Below, in pieces: positions 43,875-53,182 of a DNA stretch of 64,000 bases (position 1 is its first letter; every line of letters starts with the position of its first letter). The notes below the pieces were generated by a model. That model did not search any database, was not told where the DNA came from, and saw only the letters and a program-made list of their open reading frames with translations. Made by a program: the position numbers and the translations under genes. Origin of the DNA: Lentilactobacillus parabuchneri DSM 5707 = NBRC 107865 (GTDB lineage: Bacteria; Bacillota; Bacilli; Lactobacillales; Lactobacillaceae); the NCBI RefSeq assembly GCF_001435315.1, contig NZ_AZGK01000001.1, positions 376,491 to 440,490 of the forward strand, given 5' to 3'.

Positions 43875-44834
43875 TTAAACTGGCCGGCGATTTTCACCTT
43901 TCATTTCCACTTCTCTGGATAAGAATTTGATTCGCTGCATCAATCGCTTGGCCTTCAAAGGTTCATCCTCACCTTTTTGGTTGATCCGCAAATGTTCTTC
44001 TTCGAGTCGTTCCATTGAAAAGTTCGACGTAAAAAATGTCGGCAGCTGTTGTTGCATGCGATACTCCAAGATTACGCCCAAGACTTCATCTCGAACCCAT
44101 GAAGACATCGAGTCGGCCCCGATATCATCAATCATCAACACCTGTGATTTTTTAATGGCGTCAATTTTTTCAGTGACCGAATTATCCGTGATCGCTGATT
44201 TCATCTCAACGGCAAAACTCGGGAAATGCACCATCGTTGTTTGAATATTGCTATCCGCCAACTCGTTGGCAATCGCGCCGGTCAAAAATGTTTTGCCAAC
44301 ACCAAACGGGCCGTATATGTATAGGCCGGGGTGAAAGGCTTTCGGGTCAGCCTTCATTTGGTTGATAAATTGGAGTGCCATTGTCAACGCTTCATAGCGA
44401 TTCATATCCGGATTGTCGGCATCAGCGCCTTCAAAATCAGAAATTCGCGCGTCTTTAATGTCTTTGGGCATTGAAACCGTCCGAATTCGACGCGCAAGCG
44501 ATTGTGTACGCTGTTTTTCCAAGACTTCCGGCGATGGCTGGTACGAAATATCAATTAAATGATCGTTGACGACCAGCTGAGGTAAATACCCCGGGGCAAA
44601 CGACCGTTTCTTGTCCTTAATCTGATTTTTGACGTTGACGTATTCATAAAGCTTGGCAGCTGAACGATCGACCGCGTCAGGTGCTAACTCGTCCTTATGA
44701 TCATTTAAAAACGCCGCGATTTCAGGATCATGACGAATTTGATTAATAATTCGGTTAAAGCCTTGGCTGACGTTACCACCCTTAAACTCACGGTCCTGCA
44801 TTAATTTCTTGACAAAATCACTCACTTTTTCCAC
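43875..44834 (-). CDS. dnaI: Primosomal protein DnaI (helicase loader)
   Basis: A 319-residue AAA+ loader that places the replicative helicase DnaC on the origin. N-terminal DnaI domain (residues 1-~90) followed by the P-loop GPFGVGKTFLTGA, Walker B VLMIDDIGAD, and sensor motif FFTSNFSMERLEEE. Start is GTG with AGGTG 8 nt upstream. 10 bp after dnaB; thrS promoter follows. Confidence 0.97.
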   Translation of the reverse strand: MEKVSDFVKKLMQDREFKGGNVSQGFNRIINQIRHDPEIAAFLNDHKDELAPDAVDRSAAKLYEYVNVKNQIKDKKRSFAPGYLPQLVVNDHLIDISYQPSPEVLEKQRTQSLARRIRTVSMPKDIKDARISDFEGADADNPDMNRYEALTMALQFINQMKADPKAFHPGLYIYGPFGVGKTFLTGAIANELADSNIQTTMVHFPSFAVEMKSAITDNSVTEKIDAIKKSQVLMIDDIGADSMSSWVRDEVLGVILEYRMQQQLPTFFTSNFSMERLEEEHLRINQKGEDEPLKAKRLMQRIKFLSREVEMKGENRRPV

Positions 44835-44844
44835 TGCGATTCAC

Positions 44845-46242
44845 CTACTTTCCAGGTTTCTTTAGTTGATCCAGCTGCTCTTTTAACTGCTTTTTCTGCG
44901 CTTCGGTTAACTGGCGTTTTGGCTGAGGAGCTGATTTGGCAGTCTCCTTGTGGTCTTCTTTGGCCCAATCCGGCAGCGTTTCTTTAACCGTTACCCGACG
45001 TTGATTGGCATATTTAGCCCGCCGCTTGGCAGCCTCTTTTTGCTTTTCCAACGGCCGTTGTTTAATTGCCACCACCGCTTTTTCCGCTGTCACAACACCG
45101 TGTTGCGACCAGTCGTCGGCAATCGAGGACATTAAATTTTTGTTGAGCGTTGAATGCTTCTCATCTACCAAAAGATAGTAAATTAAGATATTCATGACAT
45201 CGTTAGGAAGAACCCGCAACGTCACTAGCTCGGATAGTGTTCGCTGCTCGCCACTGGTCACAATCCCGTTTTTTTGCTTTTTAATCTGTCGCAAAAACGC
45301 CACCGGAGAATTGGTCTTACTAATTGAAATCAGTTGTTTGGTTGCGGCATCATAATTTTGGGTTGTCGTTTGCCGGTCAGGCTTCTTGTCAATCACAGGC
45401 TGACGGTCTTGCGCCTGCTTAAGCGTAAAGCTGTCGGTAATAATCGCTTTTAATTGATTTTGCTTTAACTGATTATTACTTAAATTGGTCGCGCGTAAAA
45501 TCAGTTTGGACATCTGAATTTCGTCAATTCCATAAAGCAAGTGTTCGGACAAAATAAGGTCTCGGGCCGCTTTGACACTTGCTTCGTCAACATAGGAATT
45601 TTCCAACATTCTCAACAGCAATTTAAAATCAAATTGAGTGCTGTCAGGTTCAAAGGACAGTTGGTCAGCCTGGTTTGAAAACTGACTAATGGTTGCTTTT
45701 GCTTCATTAACGACCCCTGGAATGTTTTTAACCAGGTTTTTGGGAACATCATAAGTACTCAATAAAGAAGCGGAAATATCGTTAGTTTCGCCTAAATCAG
45801 GTGTTGGGGTAACAAGGCGCTCAACAATTTGTTTATAGGTGCTGTCGCCAACTTTTCCCAAAAGAATGATTGATAAAATATCCGTTCTTAAAAACTGTTC
45901 CGGTGACAGCGGTTCATTAAGCGCATAAATCAGCGTATCAGGCCGCTTGGGTGACATAAGGGTTCTAATGAGTTTCACGGCTTCCAAGCGTTTGCGAACG
46001 CCCAGCAAATCACTGATGCCGGAATTTAACATACTTTGGATCTCGTAGTGCTTGTGCAAAACCATTTGATTGTGATCATTCAAGCTCAATGACCACAACA
46101 AATTGTATAAGGCAATTGCCTGTTCACCAATGATTGGCTGATACAAATTCGTTAAAACACTGTGGTCAAGATCTCGATTGACGTGCGCATTAATTAATAC
46201 AAATTTTGAATCCGGAGTTAACTTTTCAAATGACTCTGCCAT
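44845..46242 (-). CDS. dnaB: Replication initiation/membrane attachment protein DnaB
   Basis: The 465-residue Firmicutes primosome protein DnaB (not the helicase), acting with DnaD and DnaI to load helicase at oriC. It starts DSKFVLINAHVNRDLDHSVLTNLYQPIIGEQAIALYNLL, typical, has two DnaD-like helical domains (VAFLRQIKKQKNGIVTSGEQRTL is part of the second) and a lysine-rich C-terminal tail. It starts 1 bp after the nrdR stop, so the two are coupled. Confidence 0.95.
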   Translation of the reverse strand: MAESFEKLTPDSKFVLINAHVNRDLDHSVLTNLYQPIIGEQAIALYNLLWSLSLNDHNQMVLHKHYEIQSMLNSGISDLLGVRKRLEAVKLIRTLMSPKRPDTLIYALNEPLSPEQFLRTDILSIILLGKVGDSTYKQIVERLVTPTPDLGETNDISASLLSTYDVPKNLVKNIPGVVNEAKATISQFSNQADQLSFEPDSTQFDFKLLLRMLENSYVDEASVKAARDLILSEHLLYGIDEIQMSKLILRATNLSNNQLKQNQLKAIITDSFTLKQAQDRQPVIDKKPDRQTTTQNYDAATKQLISISKTNSPVAFLRQIKKQKNGIVTSGEQRTLSELVTLRVLPNDVMNILIYYLLVDEKHSTLNKNLMSSIADDWSQHGVVTAEKAVVAIKQRPLEKQKEAAKRRAKYANQRRVTVKETLPDWAKEDHKETAKSAPQPKRQLTEAQKKQLKEQLDQLKKPGK

Positions 46243-46734
46243 TTACTTTTCCTCCGAGTGCCCCTCATCATGTTTCTTTTTATCCTTTTCCATGATTTCC
46301 TTGAGCTCTTTATAAAAGACCGACATATCCTTAAACTGACGGTAAACACTGGCAAAGCGGATATAAGCAATTTCATCCAAGTTTACCAAATCTTCCATTA
46401 CATATTCACCAATTTGTTGACTAGAGACTTCGTTTTCACCCAAAGAGCGCAATTTATTTTCGACCCGGTCAACCAAATTGGTAATCGCATCCATTGAAAC
46501 CGGGCGCTTTTCAGCCGACCGCACAATACCTTTAAGCAGCTTTTCGCGGTTAAATTCTTCCCGGTTACCGTTTTTCTTCACAACTAAAAGTGGTGTGACT
46601 TCCACACGCTCAAAAGTGGTAAATCGAAACCCACAGTGTTCACATTCTCTTCTTCGTCTGATGACTCGGCCGTCGTCAGTTGGCCTTGAGTCGACAACTT
46701 TGGAACCATTATATCCACAATGAGGACATTGCAT
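46243..46734 (-). CDS. nrdR: Transcriptional repressor NrdR
   Basis: Represses ribonucleotide reductase genes. A 163-residue protein with a zinc ribbon ([15 protein letters not shown] ... [19 protein letters not shown]) and an ATP-cone domain ([23 protein letters not shown]). The ATG at 46734 follows GAGGTG; the longer upstream start is not supported. Precedes dnaB. Confidence 0.97.
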   Translation of the reverse strand: MQCPHCGYNGSKVVDSRPTDDGRVIRRRRECEHCGFRFTTFERVEVTPLLVVKKNGNREEFNREKLLKGIVRSAEKRPVSMDAITNLVDRVENKLRSLGENEVSSQQIGEYVMEDLVNLDEIAYIRFASVYRQFKDMSVFYKELKEIMEKDKKKHDEGHSEEK

Positions 46735-46748
46735 GGTGTTCACCTCGT

Positions 46749-47339
46749 CTATTTCGTTTGGCTCGCCAACCACGTCTTAACTTGGGCCAGCGTTTCTGGT
46801 ATTGAATCTGAGTTATAAATAATTGTATCAGCCAAATCGCATTTTGTCTGCAATGGCCACTGATTTTTAATTCGTTTGGTTGCATCCACAATACTTAGTT
46901 TATTGCGTTTCATGAGCCGATGCAACTGCGTAACCGGGTCGCAGTAAACCACGATCACTTGGTCAACTAAGTGGGCATACCCATTTTCGTATAAAGTTGG
47001 CGCGTCCAAAACAACTAATGGTGCGTCAAAATAATGATCGATTTGCTTGAAGATTTCAGCGCGAATAAACGGATCGATTACCCGAACCAACCGTTTTAAC
47101 TTTGATGGATCATTAAACACTATTTTTCCAAGCGCTTGACGATCCAATTCGCCGTTGGTTTGAATCATCTGATCACCAAAAACTTCAGCCAAAGCTCGCA
47201 GGCCGGCAGTTCCCTTTGCTTCGACCTGATGGGTAATTAAATCGGCATCAATAATTGGAATGCCCTGCTCATTTAAATAGTCACTGACCAACGACTTGCC
47301 CGTTGCAATGCCACCGGTTAACCCAATTAATTTACTCAT
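46749..47339 (-). CDS. coaE: Dephospho-CoA kinase
   Basis: Last step of CoA synthesis. A 196-residue P-loop kinase: [40 protein letters not shown]. Its start overlaps the end of mutM by 8 bp; the long frame from 47459 would run through mutM and is a shadow. Ends 15 bp before nrdR. Confidence 0.96.
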   Translation of the reverse strand: MSKLIGLTGGIATGKSLVSDYLNEQGIPIIDADLITHQVEAKGTAGLRALAEVFGDQMIQTNGELDRQALGKIVFNDPSKLKRLVRVIDPFIRAEIFKQIDHYFDAPLVVLDAPTLYENGYAHLVDQVIVVYCDPVTQLHRLMKRNKLSIVDATKRIKNQWPLQTKCDLADTIIYNSDSIPETLAQVKTWLASQTK

Positions 47340-48174
47340 GTTTTTCACCACGTAACGGTTGGCACTTCGGGCAATAATGGGTTCCCCGTTGAGCCAACTT
47401 AATCTTGACAATTTTAGTGCCACAGCGCGGACAGGGTTCTCCCTGCTTGCCATAAACATTTAAATGATTCTGAAAGTTCCCTGCTTCCCCGTAGGCAGTG
47501 GAATACGAATGAACCGTCGTTCCATGGCCATCGATTGCCATTTGAATTTCAGTAATAATATTTTTCCGCAACCGTTTGATTTGCGCTGGTTTTAAAGAAT
47601 TGACCGGCTGCTTAGGATTAATTTTACTTAACCACAAAACCTCGTCGGCATAGATGTTACCTAGCCCGGCAATGTTGCTTTGATCCAGCAAAAAAGGTTT
47701 GATGACTTTGCGGCTTTTCTTAAAGATCGCCGTCATATAGTCGAGCGTCAGCGCCTGTTCAGTTGGTTCAGGGCCAATGGTTTTCAAGCCGGCCACCGAC
47801 ATCTCTGTGCCGGTATCCACGAGATTCATCCGACCAAACTTGCGGGTATCGTTGTAACGTAATTCACGCCCATCGGTTAGATGAAACACCACGTGGGTGT
47901 GTTTGTCCAACGGTGCGCCGTCTAGTTCAACGTCATATTTTCCTTCCATCCGCAAATGAGAAACAATCGTGAGGTGATCACTCAAACGAATGAGTAAATA
48001 CTTCCCCCGGCGATCAATTCGATCAATCTTTTTCCCCTTCAACGCGTTCTCGAAGTCCTTCGGAGGCAAATTAACCATCTTTGGATACAAAACATCAACG
48101 GATTTAATCGTGCTTCCTTCAACTAATTTCGTGAGACCGCGTCTGACAGTTTCAACTTCTGGTAATTCAGGCAT
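47332..48174 (-). CDS. mutM: Formamidopyrimidine-DNA glycosylase
   Basis: A 280-residue Fpg: N-terminal P2-E3 catalytic PELPEVETVRRGL, H2TH region (DQSNIAGLGNIYADEVLWLSKINP), and the zinc finger CPRCG...GTHYCPKCQ. Removes 8-oxoguanine. 18 bp after polA, part of the polA-mutM-coaE run. Confidence 0.97.
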   Translation of the reverse strand: MPELPEVETVRRGLTKLVEGSTIKSVDVLYPKMVNLPPKDFENALKGKKIDRIDRRGKYLLIRLSDHLTIVSHLRMEGKYDVELDGAPLDKHTHVVFHLTDGRELRYNDTRKFGRMNLVDTGTEMSVAGLKTIGPEPTEQALTLDYMTAIFKKSRKVIKPFLLDQSNIAGLGNIYADEVLWLSKINPKQPVNSLKPAQIKRLRKNIITEIQMAIDGHGTTVHSYSTAYGEAGNFQNHLNVYGKQGEPCPRCGTKIVKIKLAQRGTHYCPKCQPLRGEKHE

Positions 48175-48191
48175 CTTGATCCCCCATTACG

Positions 48192-50846
48192 TTATTTTGC
48201 ATCATACCAAGTTTTTCCCCAATGACTTTCTACCTTTAATGGAACATCAAGTTTAATAGCCGAGTCCATGACACTTGGGATCAGCTTTTTGACCGTCTCA
48301 AGTTCATCATTTGGAACTTCGAAAATCAGTTCATCGTGAACCTGAAGCAGCATCTTCGTTTTCATATCTTTAATTGCTTCGTTCATATTGATCATGGCAA
48401 TTTTGATAATATCGGCCGCACTGCCTTGAATCGGTGTATTCATTGCCGTCCGTTCAGCAAATGATCTCAGATTAAAGCTCTTGGAGTTGATATCCGGCAG
48501 ATAACGGCGCCGATGGGCAATTGTTTCAACATAGCGGTGGTTGCGGGCAAATTTGACAATATCATCCATGTACTTCTTAACGCCCGGATATTCTTCAAAA
48601 TACCGTTCAATAAATTGGTGGGCTTGTTTACGGGTAATACCAGTATTTTGAGATAAGCCAAAATCACTAATGCCGTAAACAATTCCAAAGTTAACTGCCT
48701 TTGCTTGACGTCGTAATTCAGGGGTCACGGCCTCATTTGAAGGCAGACCAAAGATTCGCCGTGCAGTTGTCGCGTGAATATCTTCTCCCTCTTTAAAGGC
48801 CTCCTGCATATTTTGATCACCCGTAATTGATGCCAACACCCGAAGTTCAATCTGAGAGTAATCAGATGAAAAAATCTGCCAACCTGGTTGTGTTGGTACG
48901 AAAGCTTGACGAATCAAGCGACCTTCCTCAGTTCGAATCGGAATATTTTGCAAATTCGGGTCTACTGATGAGAGCCGACCAGTTTGTGTCAAGGTTTGCA
49001 GGTAGCGGGTATGCACCTTGCCGTCATCTTTATGAATCACTTTGAGCAACCCATCGATATAAGTCGATTGTAATTTAGCAATCTGGCGGTAGTCCAACAC
49101 ATTTTGAACGATCGGTGCGTCCGGTGCCAATTTTTCCAAAACATCGACTGAGGTTGAATACCCGGTCTTGGTCTTTTTCAAAATTGGCAACCGCAACTTT
49201 TCAAATAAAATCTTGCCAAGCTGCTTTGGAGACCCAATGTTGAACTCCTCCCCAGCTTCCTGGTAAATGGTCTGCTGAATCTCGGCAATCCGTTCCTTGA
49301 ACTTGCTTCCCATCGCTTCAAGTGTTCCGGCGTCCACCTTAATTCCGTTAATTTCCATTTTCGCCAGCACAAACGCAATTTTGATTTCGATATCACGATA
49401 GAGCGTGGTTTGGTTATGTTCATCCAGATCCTTGAACATATCATCATGAAGTTGATCAATCGCTTTGGCTTTGTGAACAATATGCGCTAAAAATTCTGGT
49501 GATTGGGCATCAATCTGACGTTTAGCACCCTTGCCATAGACTTCTTCGTCGGTTTTGATATTGTAAAAGCCATGCAGATGCGCAACGGTCCCAACATCAT
49601 TGCTGTTATTAGTTGTATTAAGCAAATAAGAAACCAGCAGCATATCAAAATCAACGTTTTTTAGAATAATTGACTGTCGATAAAGCCCAACAAAGGTTCT
49701 TTTAGCGTCGAATAGATTCTTTTTAACGGTTTCAGAAGTCAATAACCGACTCACGTGAGGATCCTTTAACAGTTCGGGCTGATTTGTCACGTACCAGTGA
49801 TCTCCCTGGCCCACCGCAAAACCAATTAATGGCGAGATGTGATAATTTTCCTCGGACATTTCCAAATGAAAGGAGACTTCGTCTTTAAACTGATCCAATT
49901 CTGACAGATTATCCTTCGTCAAAACGGTGTACTCAATTTTAGACTGATCCTCTGAATGGTCATTATCGTCCACCGAAAGTTTAGCCAAAAATGACTTAAA
50001 GCCCATCCGTTCATAGAAATCTGTCAGCTTATCAATATCGTCGCCCTTATAGTTTAAGTCGGCCAATGAAATGGTAATCGGGGCTTCCCGGTTAATCGTT
50101 GCTAATTTGTGAGCCCTTCTAGCCTGATCCTCATCTTGAATCAGATGTTCTTTCAACTTTTTACCGGACACATCATCAATATTTTGATAAAGATTATCAA
50201 TCGTCCCAAATTGCTGGATCAGCTTAAGCGCCGTTTTATCGCCAACTTTTTCAACCCCCGGGTAATTGTCGGAATTATCGCCTTTAAGCCCTTTAATTTC
50301 AATAATCTGGCTTGGCTTAACCCCCAGCTTTTCTTCTACGTGCTTTGGCGTATAGGTTTCCAGCTCGGTAACCCCTTTTTTAGACACTTGAACCGTTGTT
50401 TTATCAGAAGTGAGTTGTGTTAAATCACGATCCCCCGTCACAATGACAACCTCGTAATCACCGGAATCTTCGGCTTGTTTGGCCAGCGTTCCAATGATGT
50501 CGTCAGCTTCGTAATCAGGCAGTTCGTAAGTGGCAATCCCCCGGTCGTTCACCAATTCCTTGATAAACGGGAATTGCTCGGACAGTTCAGTCGGCGTTTT
50601 CGCCCGGCCACCTTTGTAGTCAGCAAACATCTTGGTCCTAAAAGTAACTTTGCCGGCATCAAAAGCAACCAAAACATCGGTCGGCTGTTCATCATCCAAC
50701 ACTTTATCCAGCATCCGGTTAAAGCCATAAATGGCACTGGTGTGGAGGCCAGAGGGATTGGTAAATTTGTCCATGGCCGTATACAAGGCATAGAAAGCTT
50801 TGAACGCGATACTGTTTCCATCAATCAATAATAATTTCTTAGTCAT
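48192..50846 (-). CDS. polA: DNA polymerase I
   Basis: The 884-residue enzyme has a 5' nuclease domain (N-terminus LLLIDGNSIAFKAFYAL... with EADDIIGTL and the acid cluster VTGDRDLTQL), a degenerate 3'-5' exonuclease domain, and the polymerase palm, fingers and thumb (DYSQIELRVLAS, RRQAKAVNFGIVYGISDFGLSQ, LLQVHDELIFEVP). In the middle domain the first catalytic Asp is replaced (VSFHLEMSEENYH), the second site reads NLFDAKR and the third HIVHKAKA, so proofreading should be absent, as in other Firmicutes PolA. First gene of its operon, after a terminator. Confidence 0.97.
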   Translation of the reverse strand: MTKKLLLIDGNSIAFKAFYALYTAMDKFTNPSGLHTSAIYGFNRMLDKVLDDEQPTDVLVAFDAGKVTFRTKMFADYKGGRAKTPTELSEQFPFIKELVNDRGIATYELPDYEADDIIGTLAKQAEDSGDYEVVIVTGDRDLTQLTSDKTTVQVSKKGVTELETYTPKHVEEKLGVKPSQIIEIKGLKGDNSDNYPGVEKVGDKTALKLIQQFGTIDNLYQNIDDVSGKKLKEHLIQDEDQARRAHKLATINREAPITISLADLNYKGDDIDKLTDFYERMGFKSFLAKLSVDDNDHSEDQSKIEYTVLTKDNLSELDQFKDEVSFHLEMSEENYHISPLIGFAVGQGDHWYVTNQPELLKDPHVSRLLTSETVKKNLFDAKRTFVGLYRQSIILKNVDFDMLLVSYLLNTTNNSNDVGTVAHLHGFYNIKTDEEVYGKGAKRQIDAQSPEFLAHIVHKAKAIDQLHDDMFKDLDEHNQTTLYRDIEIKIAFVLAKMEINGIKVDAGTLEAMGSKFKERIAEIQQTIYQEAGEEFNIGSPKQLGKILFEKLRLPILKKTKTGYSTSVDVLEKLAPDAPIVQNVLDYRQIAKLQSTYIDGLLKVIHKDDGKVHTRYLQTLTQTGRLSSVDPNLQNIPIRTEEGRLIRQAFVPTQPGWQIFSSDYSQIELRVLASITGDQNMQEAFKEGEDIHATTARRIFGLPSNEAVTPELRRQAKAVNFGIVYGISDFGLSQNTGITRKQAHQFIERYFEEYPGVKKYMDDIVKFARNHRYVETIAHRRRYLPDINSKSFNLRSFAERTAMNTPIQGSAADIIKIAMINMNEAIKDMKTKMLLQVHDELIFEVPNDELETVKKLIPSVMDSAIKLDVPLKVESHWGKTWYDAK

Positions 50847-50897
50847 AAGTTCTCCTCTGATTAAAACTGTTAATCTAATTTTACCACGACAGAAACT

Positions 50898-50931
50898 AAA
50901 AAACGATCAACCAGAAATGGTTAATCGTTCA
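50898..50931 (-). terminator. Terminator after the BI-1 gene
   Basis: AACGATCAACCA/TGGTTAATCGTT with a GAAA loop and a T-run on the minus strand, before the polA start. Confidence 0.85.
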
Positions 50932-50952
50932 TTGTAACTAACGTTTTATAGA

Positions 50953-51678
50953 TTAACGGTCGCTGCTGTTACCAAAGATTGACAACAACTGCAAGAACAG
51001 GTTGACAAAATCCAAGTACAGTTGAAGGGCACCAAAGACGGCTAATCCGTTCATTGAAATTTGACCACTGCCCGAATACTGATTGTACATTTGCTTCATT
51101 TTTTGTGTATCATAAGCCGTTAAGACGGTAAAAATCAATACCGCAATAATCGAGAAGACAAATGCAATCGCCGAGCTGCGCAGGAACATGTTAATGATCA
51201 TCGCGATAATCAGCGCAATTAAGGCAGCTGATGCTTGCGCACCTATTCGATCCAGATTCTTATGAGTCACCAATCCGATCGTTGTCATCGTGATGAAGAT
51301 GGCCGAAGCAGAGACAAAGGCAGCCGCAATTGAAGCGCCTGTATATGCCCAGGCAATTGTTGCAAACACAAACCCACTTAGGATTGCATACAGCATCAAC
51401 ACGGTGAACGCTAACGTTGGCCGCTTAAGTGCCTGCATGGAAACGACAAATGGCATGACGAACCATAAAATCATCCCGATCCACATGATCCCTTGATGGG
51501 TGGCAATATAAGTCGCCATTCCACCAGTAACGGATCCGGTAACGAGAAAAGCTGTGGCGGCAGATACCAAAACGGCCAAGCTCATCCAGCCATACATTCT
51601 AGTTAAGAAGGCATTCAGCCCAGCAGCATTATTCACAACTCTGCGAGCTTCCTGTTGTTCATTTGGATAATTGTTCAT
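50953..51678 (-). CDS. Bax inhibitor-1/YccA family membrane protein
   Basis: A 241-residue protein with seven hydrophobic helices and the family's C-terminal DxxxIx-type block (TVLTAYDTQKMKQMY, then LQLYLDFVNLFLQLLSIFG). Bacterial members (YetJ-like) are pH-sensitive Ca2+ leak channels or quality-control partners of FtsH. The gene stands between terminators, so it is transcribed alone. Confidence 0.95.
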   Translation of the reverse strand: MNNYPNEQQEARRVVNNAAGLNAFLTRMYGWMSLAVLVSAATAFLVTGSVTGGMATYIATHQGIMWIGMILWFVMPFVVSMQALKRPTLAFTVLMLYAILSGFVFATIAWAYTGASIAAAFVSASAIFITMTTIGLVTHKNLDRIGAQASAALIALIIAMIINMFLRSSAIAFVFSIIAVLIFTVLTAYDTQKMKQMYNQYSGSGQISMNGLAVFGALQLYLDFVNLFLQLLSIFGNSSDR

Positions 51679-51772
51679 TCAATCCGCTCCCCTTTAAATT
51701 GTAAGTTCAAATATTGCACAACGACAAACATTTGGCAGTATTTATACTTATACTGTTAAGTAATTCTACCAA

Positions 51773-51818
51773 ATAGAAGCCATTAATCAAGTAAATTTAC
51801 TCGGATAACGGCTTCTAA
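51773..51818 (-). terminator. Terminator after murC
   Basis: AGAAGCC..TTAAT..AGTAAA with complementary arm TTTACT..GGCTTCT; a modest T-rich stretch follows on the minus strand. 9 bp from the murC stop. Confidence 0.65.
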
Positions 51819-51826
51819 AAGATATC

Positions 51827-53158
51827 TTAATTAATTTTCTTGGTTAAATGGCTCAACAAATCTTCGTAAGACTTCTCATATTTCTGAATATCACCGGCAC
51901 CCATGAAAATGACCACATCATTGTCATAGTCCAATAATGGTGACATATTATCGACAGAAAGGATTCGACCGCCCTTGGTAATCTTTTTTGCCAGATCTTC
52001 ACTGGAAACCTTCCCGTGACTTTCACGAGGTGAACTGTAAATTGACGTTAAGAAAACTTCATCGGCTAAGTTCAAACTCTTGGCGAAGTCATCCATTAAC
52101 GCAATTGTTCGACTAAAGGTATGTGGCTGAAAGACGACCGCAATTTTTTTGCTTGGGTATTCCTGTCTGGCAGCATCAATCGTCGCCTTGATTTCGGTTG
52201 GATGATGCGCATAATCATCAATAATCGTCATCCCGGCAATTGTACGCTCGGCAAATCGACGCTTAACCCCTTGGAATGTTTGAAGTTCCTTACGAATTTC
52301 ATCAAGATCAACGTCTTCGAAATAAGCAACCGCAATCACGGCTAACGAGTTAAAGATGTTGTGCTCGCCGAACAGCGGTACCGAGAAGTTACCAAGGTTC
52401 TTGCCCTTGTAGGTCACGTCAAAGCTTGACCCGCTGGTCGTTCGTTTGACATCAACCGCTTGAAAATCATCCGTATCATGAAGACCATAATAATAAATCG
52501 GAACGTTGGCCTTTAATTCGCGAAGCCGTTTGTCATCACCCCAGGCAAAAATGCCTTTTTTGGTTTGATTAGCAAACGTTTGAAATGCATCTTGCACATC
52601 ATCAATACTTTTGTAGTAATCAGGATGATCAAAATCAATATTGGTCATGATGGCATAATCAGGCTCTGTGGCTAAGAAATGACGCCGGTATTCGTCAGCT
52701 TCGTAAACAAAGAAACGGGCATTGGGAACCCCTTTACCAGACCCATCGCCAATTAAATAATCAGTTGGGGCAATTCCGGAAAGGACATGGGCCAAAAGAC
52801 CGGTTGTACTTGTTTTACCATGGGCGCCAGAAACGCCGATACTGGTTTTTCCCTTAATAATTTTCCCTAAAAATTGATGATAACGGTACACAGTTAAGCC
52901 CATCTCACGAGCTTTTTTGATTTCAGGATGATCATCCGTAAATGAATTTCCCGCAATGACGGTCAATCCCTCATGGATGTTATTGACATCAAATGGCAAA
53001 ATTTTAATCCCTGCTTGTTCAAGCCCACGCTGTGTGAACGTGTACTGATCAATATCTGATCCCTGAACCTTTTCACCACGGTCATGTAAAATAAGCGCCA
53101 TCGCAGCCATTCCAGTCCCTTTGATTCCTACAAAATGATATACCGTATCTGAATTCAT
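51827..53158 (-). CDS. murC: UDP-N-acetylmuramate--L-alanine ligase
   Basis: The 443-residue Mur ligase: N-terminal Rossmann [14 protein letters not shown]-loop [15 protein letters not shown], and C-terminal [14 protein letters not shown] and FQPHTFSRT. Adds L-Ala to UDP-MurNAc. Conserved next to sftA. Confidence 0.98.
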   Translation of the reverse strand: MNSDTVYHFVGIKGTGMAAMALILHDRGEKVQGSDIDQYTFTQRGLEQAGIKILPFDVNNIHEGLTVIAGNSFTDDHPEIKKAREMGLTVYRYHQFLGKIIKGKTSIGVSGAHGKTSTTGLLAHVLSGIAPTDYLIGDGSGKGVPNARFFVYEADEYRRHFLATEPDYAIMTNIDFDHPDYYKSIDDVQDAFQTFANQTKKGIFAWGDDKRLRELKANVPIYYYGLHDTDDFQAVDVKRTTSGSSFDVTYKGKNLGNFSVPLFGEHNIFNSLAVIAVAYFEDVDLDEIRKELQTFQGVKRRFAERTIAGMTIIDDYAHHPTEIKATIDAARQEYPSKKIAVVFQPHTFSRTIALMDDFAKSLNLADEVFLTSIYSSPRESHGKVSSEDLAKKITKGGRILSVDNMSPLLDYDNDVVIFMGAGDIQKYEKSYEDLLSHLTKKIN

Positions 53159-53182
53159 TAGACATCCTACCTATCCATTACT

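Noticed and set aside
46749-47459. Longer coaE frame starting at 47459
   Set aside because: The first 40 residues are an out-of-frame reading of mutM; the conserved kinase begins at ATG 47339.
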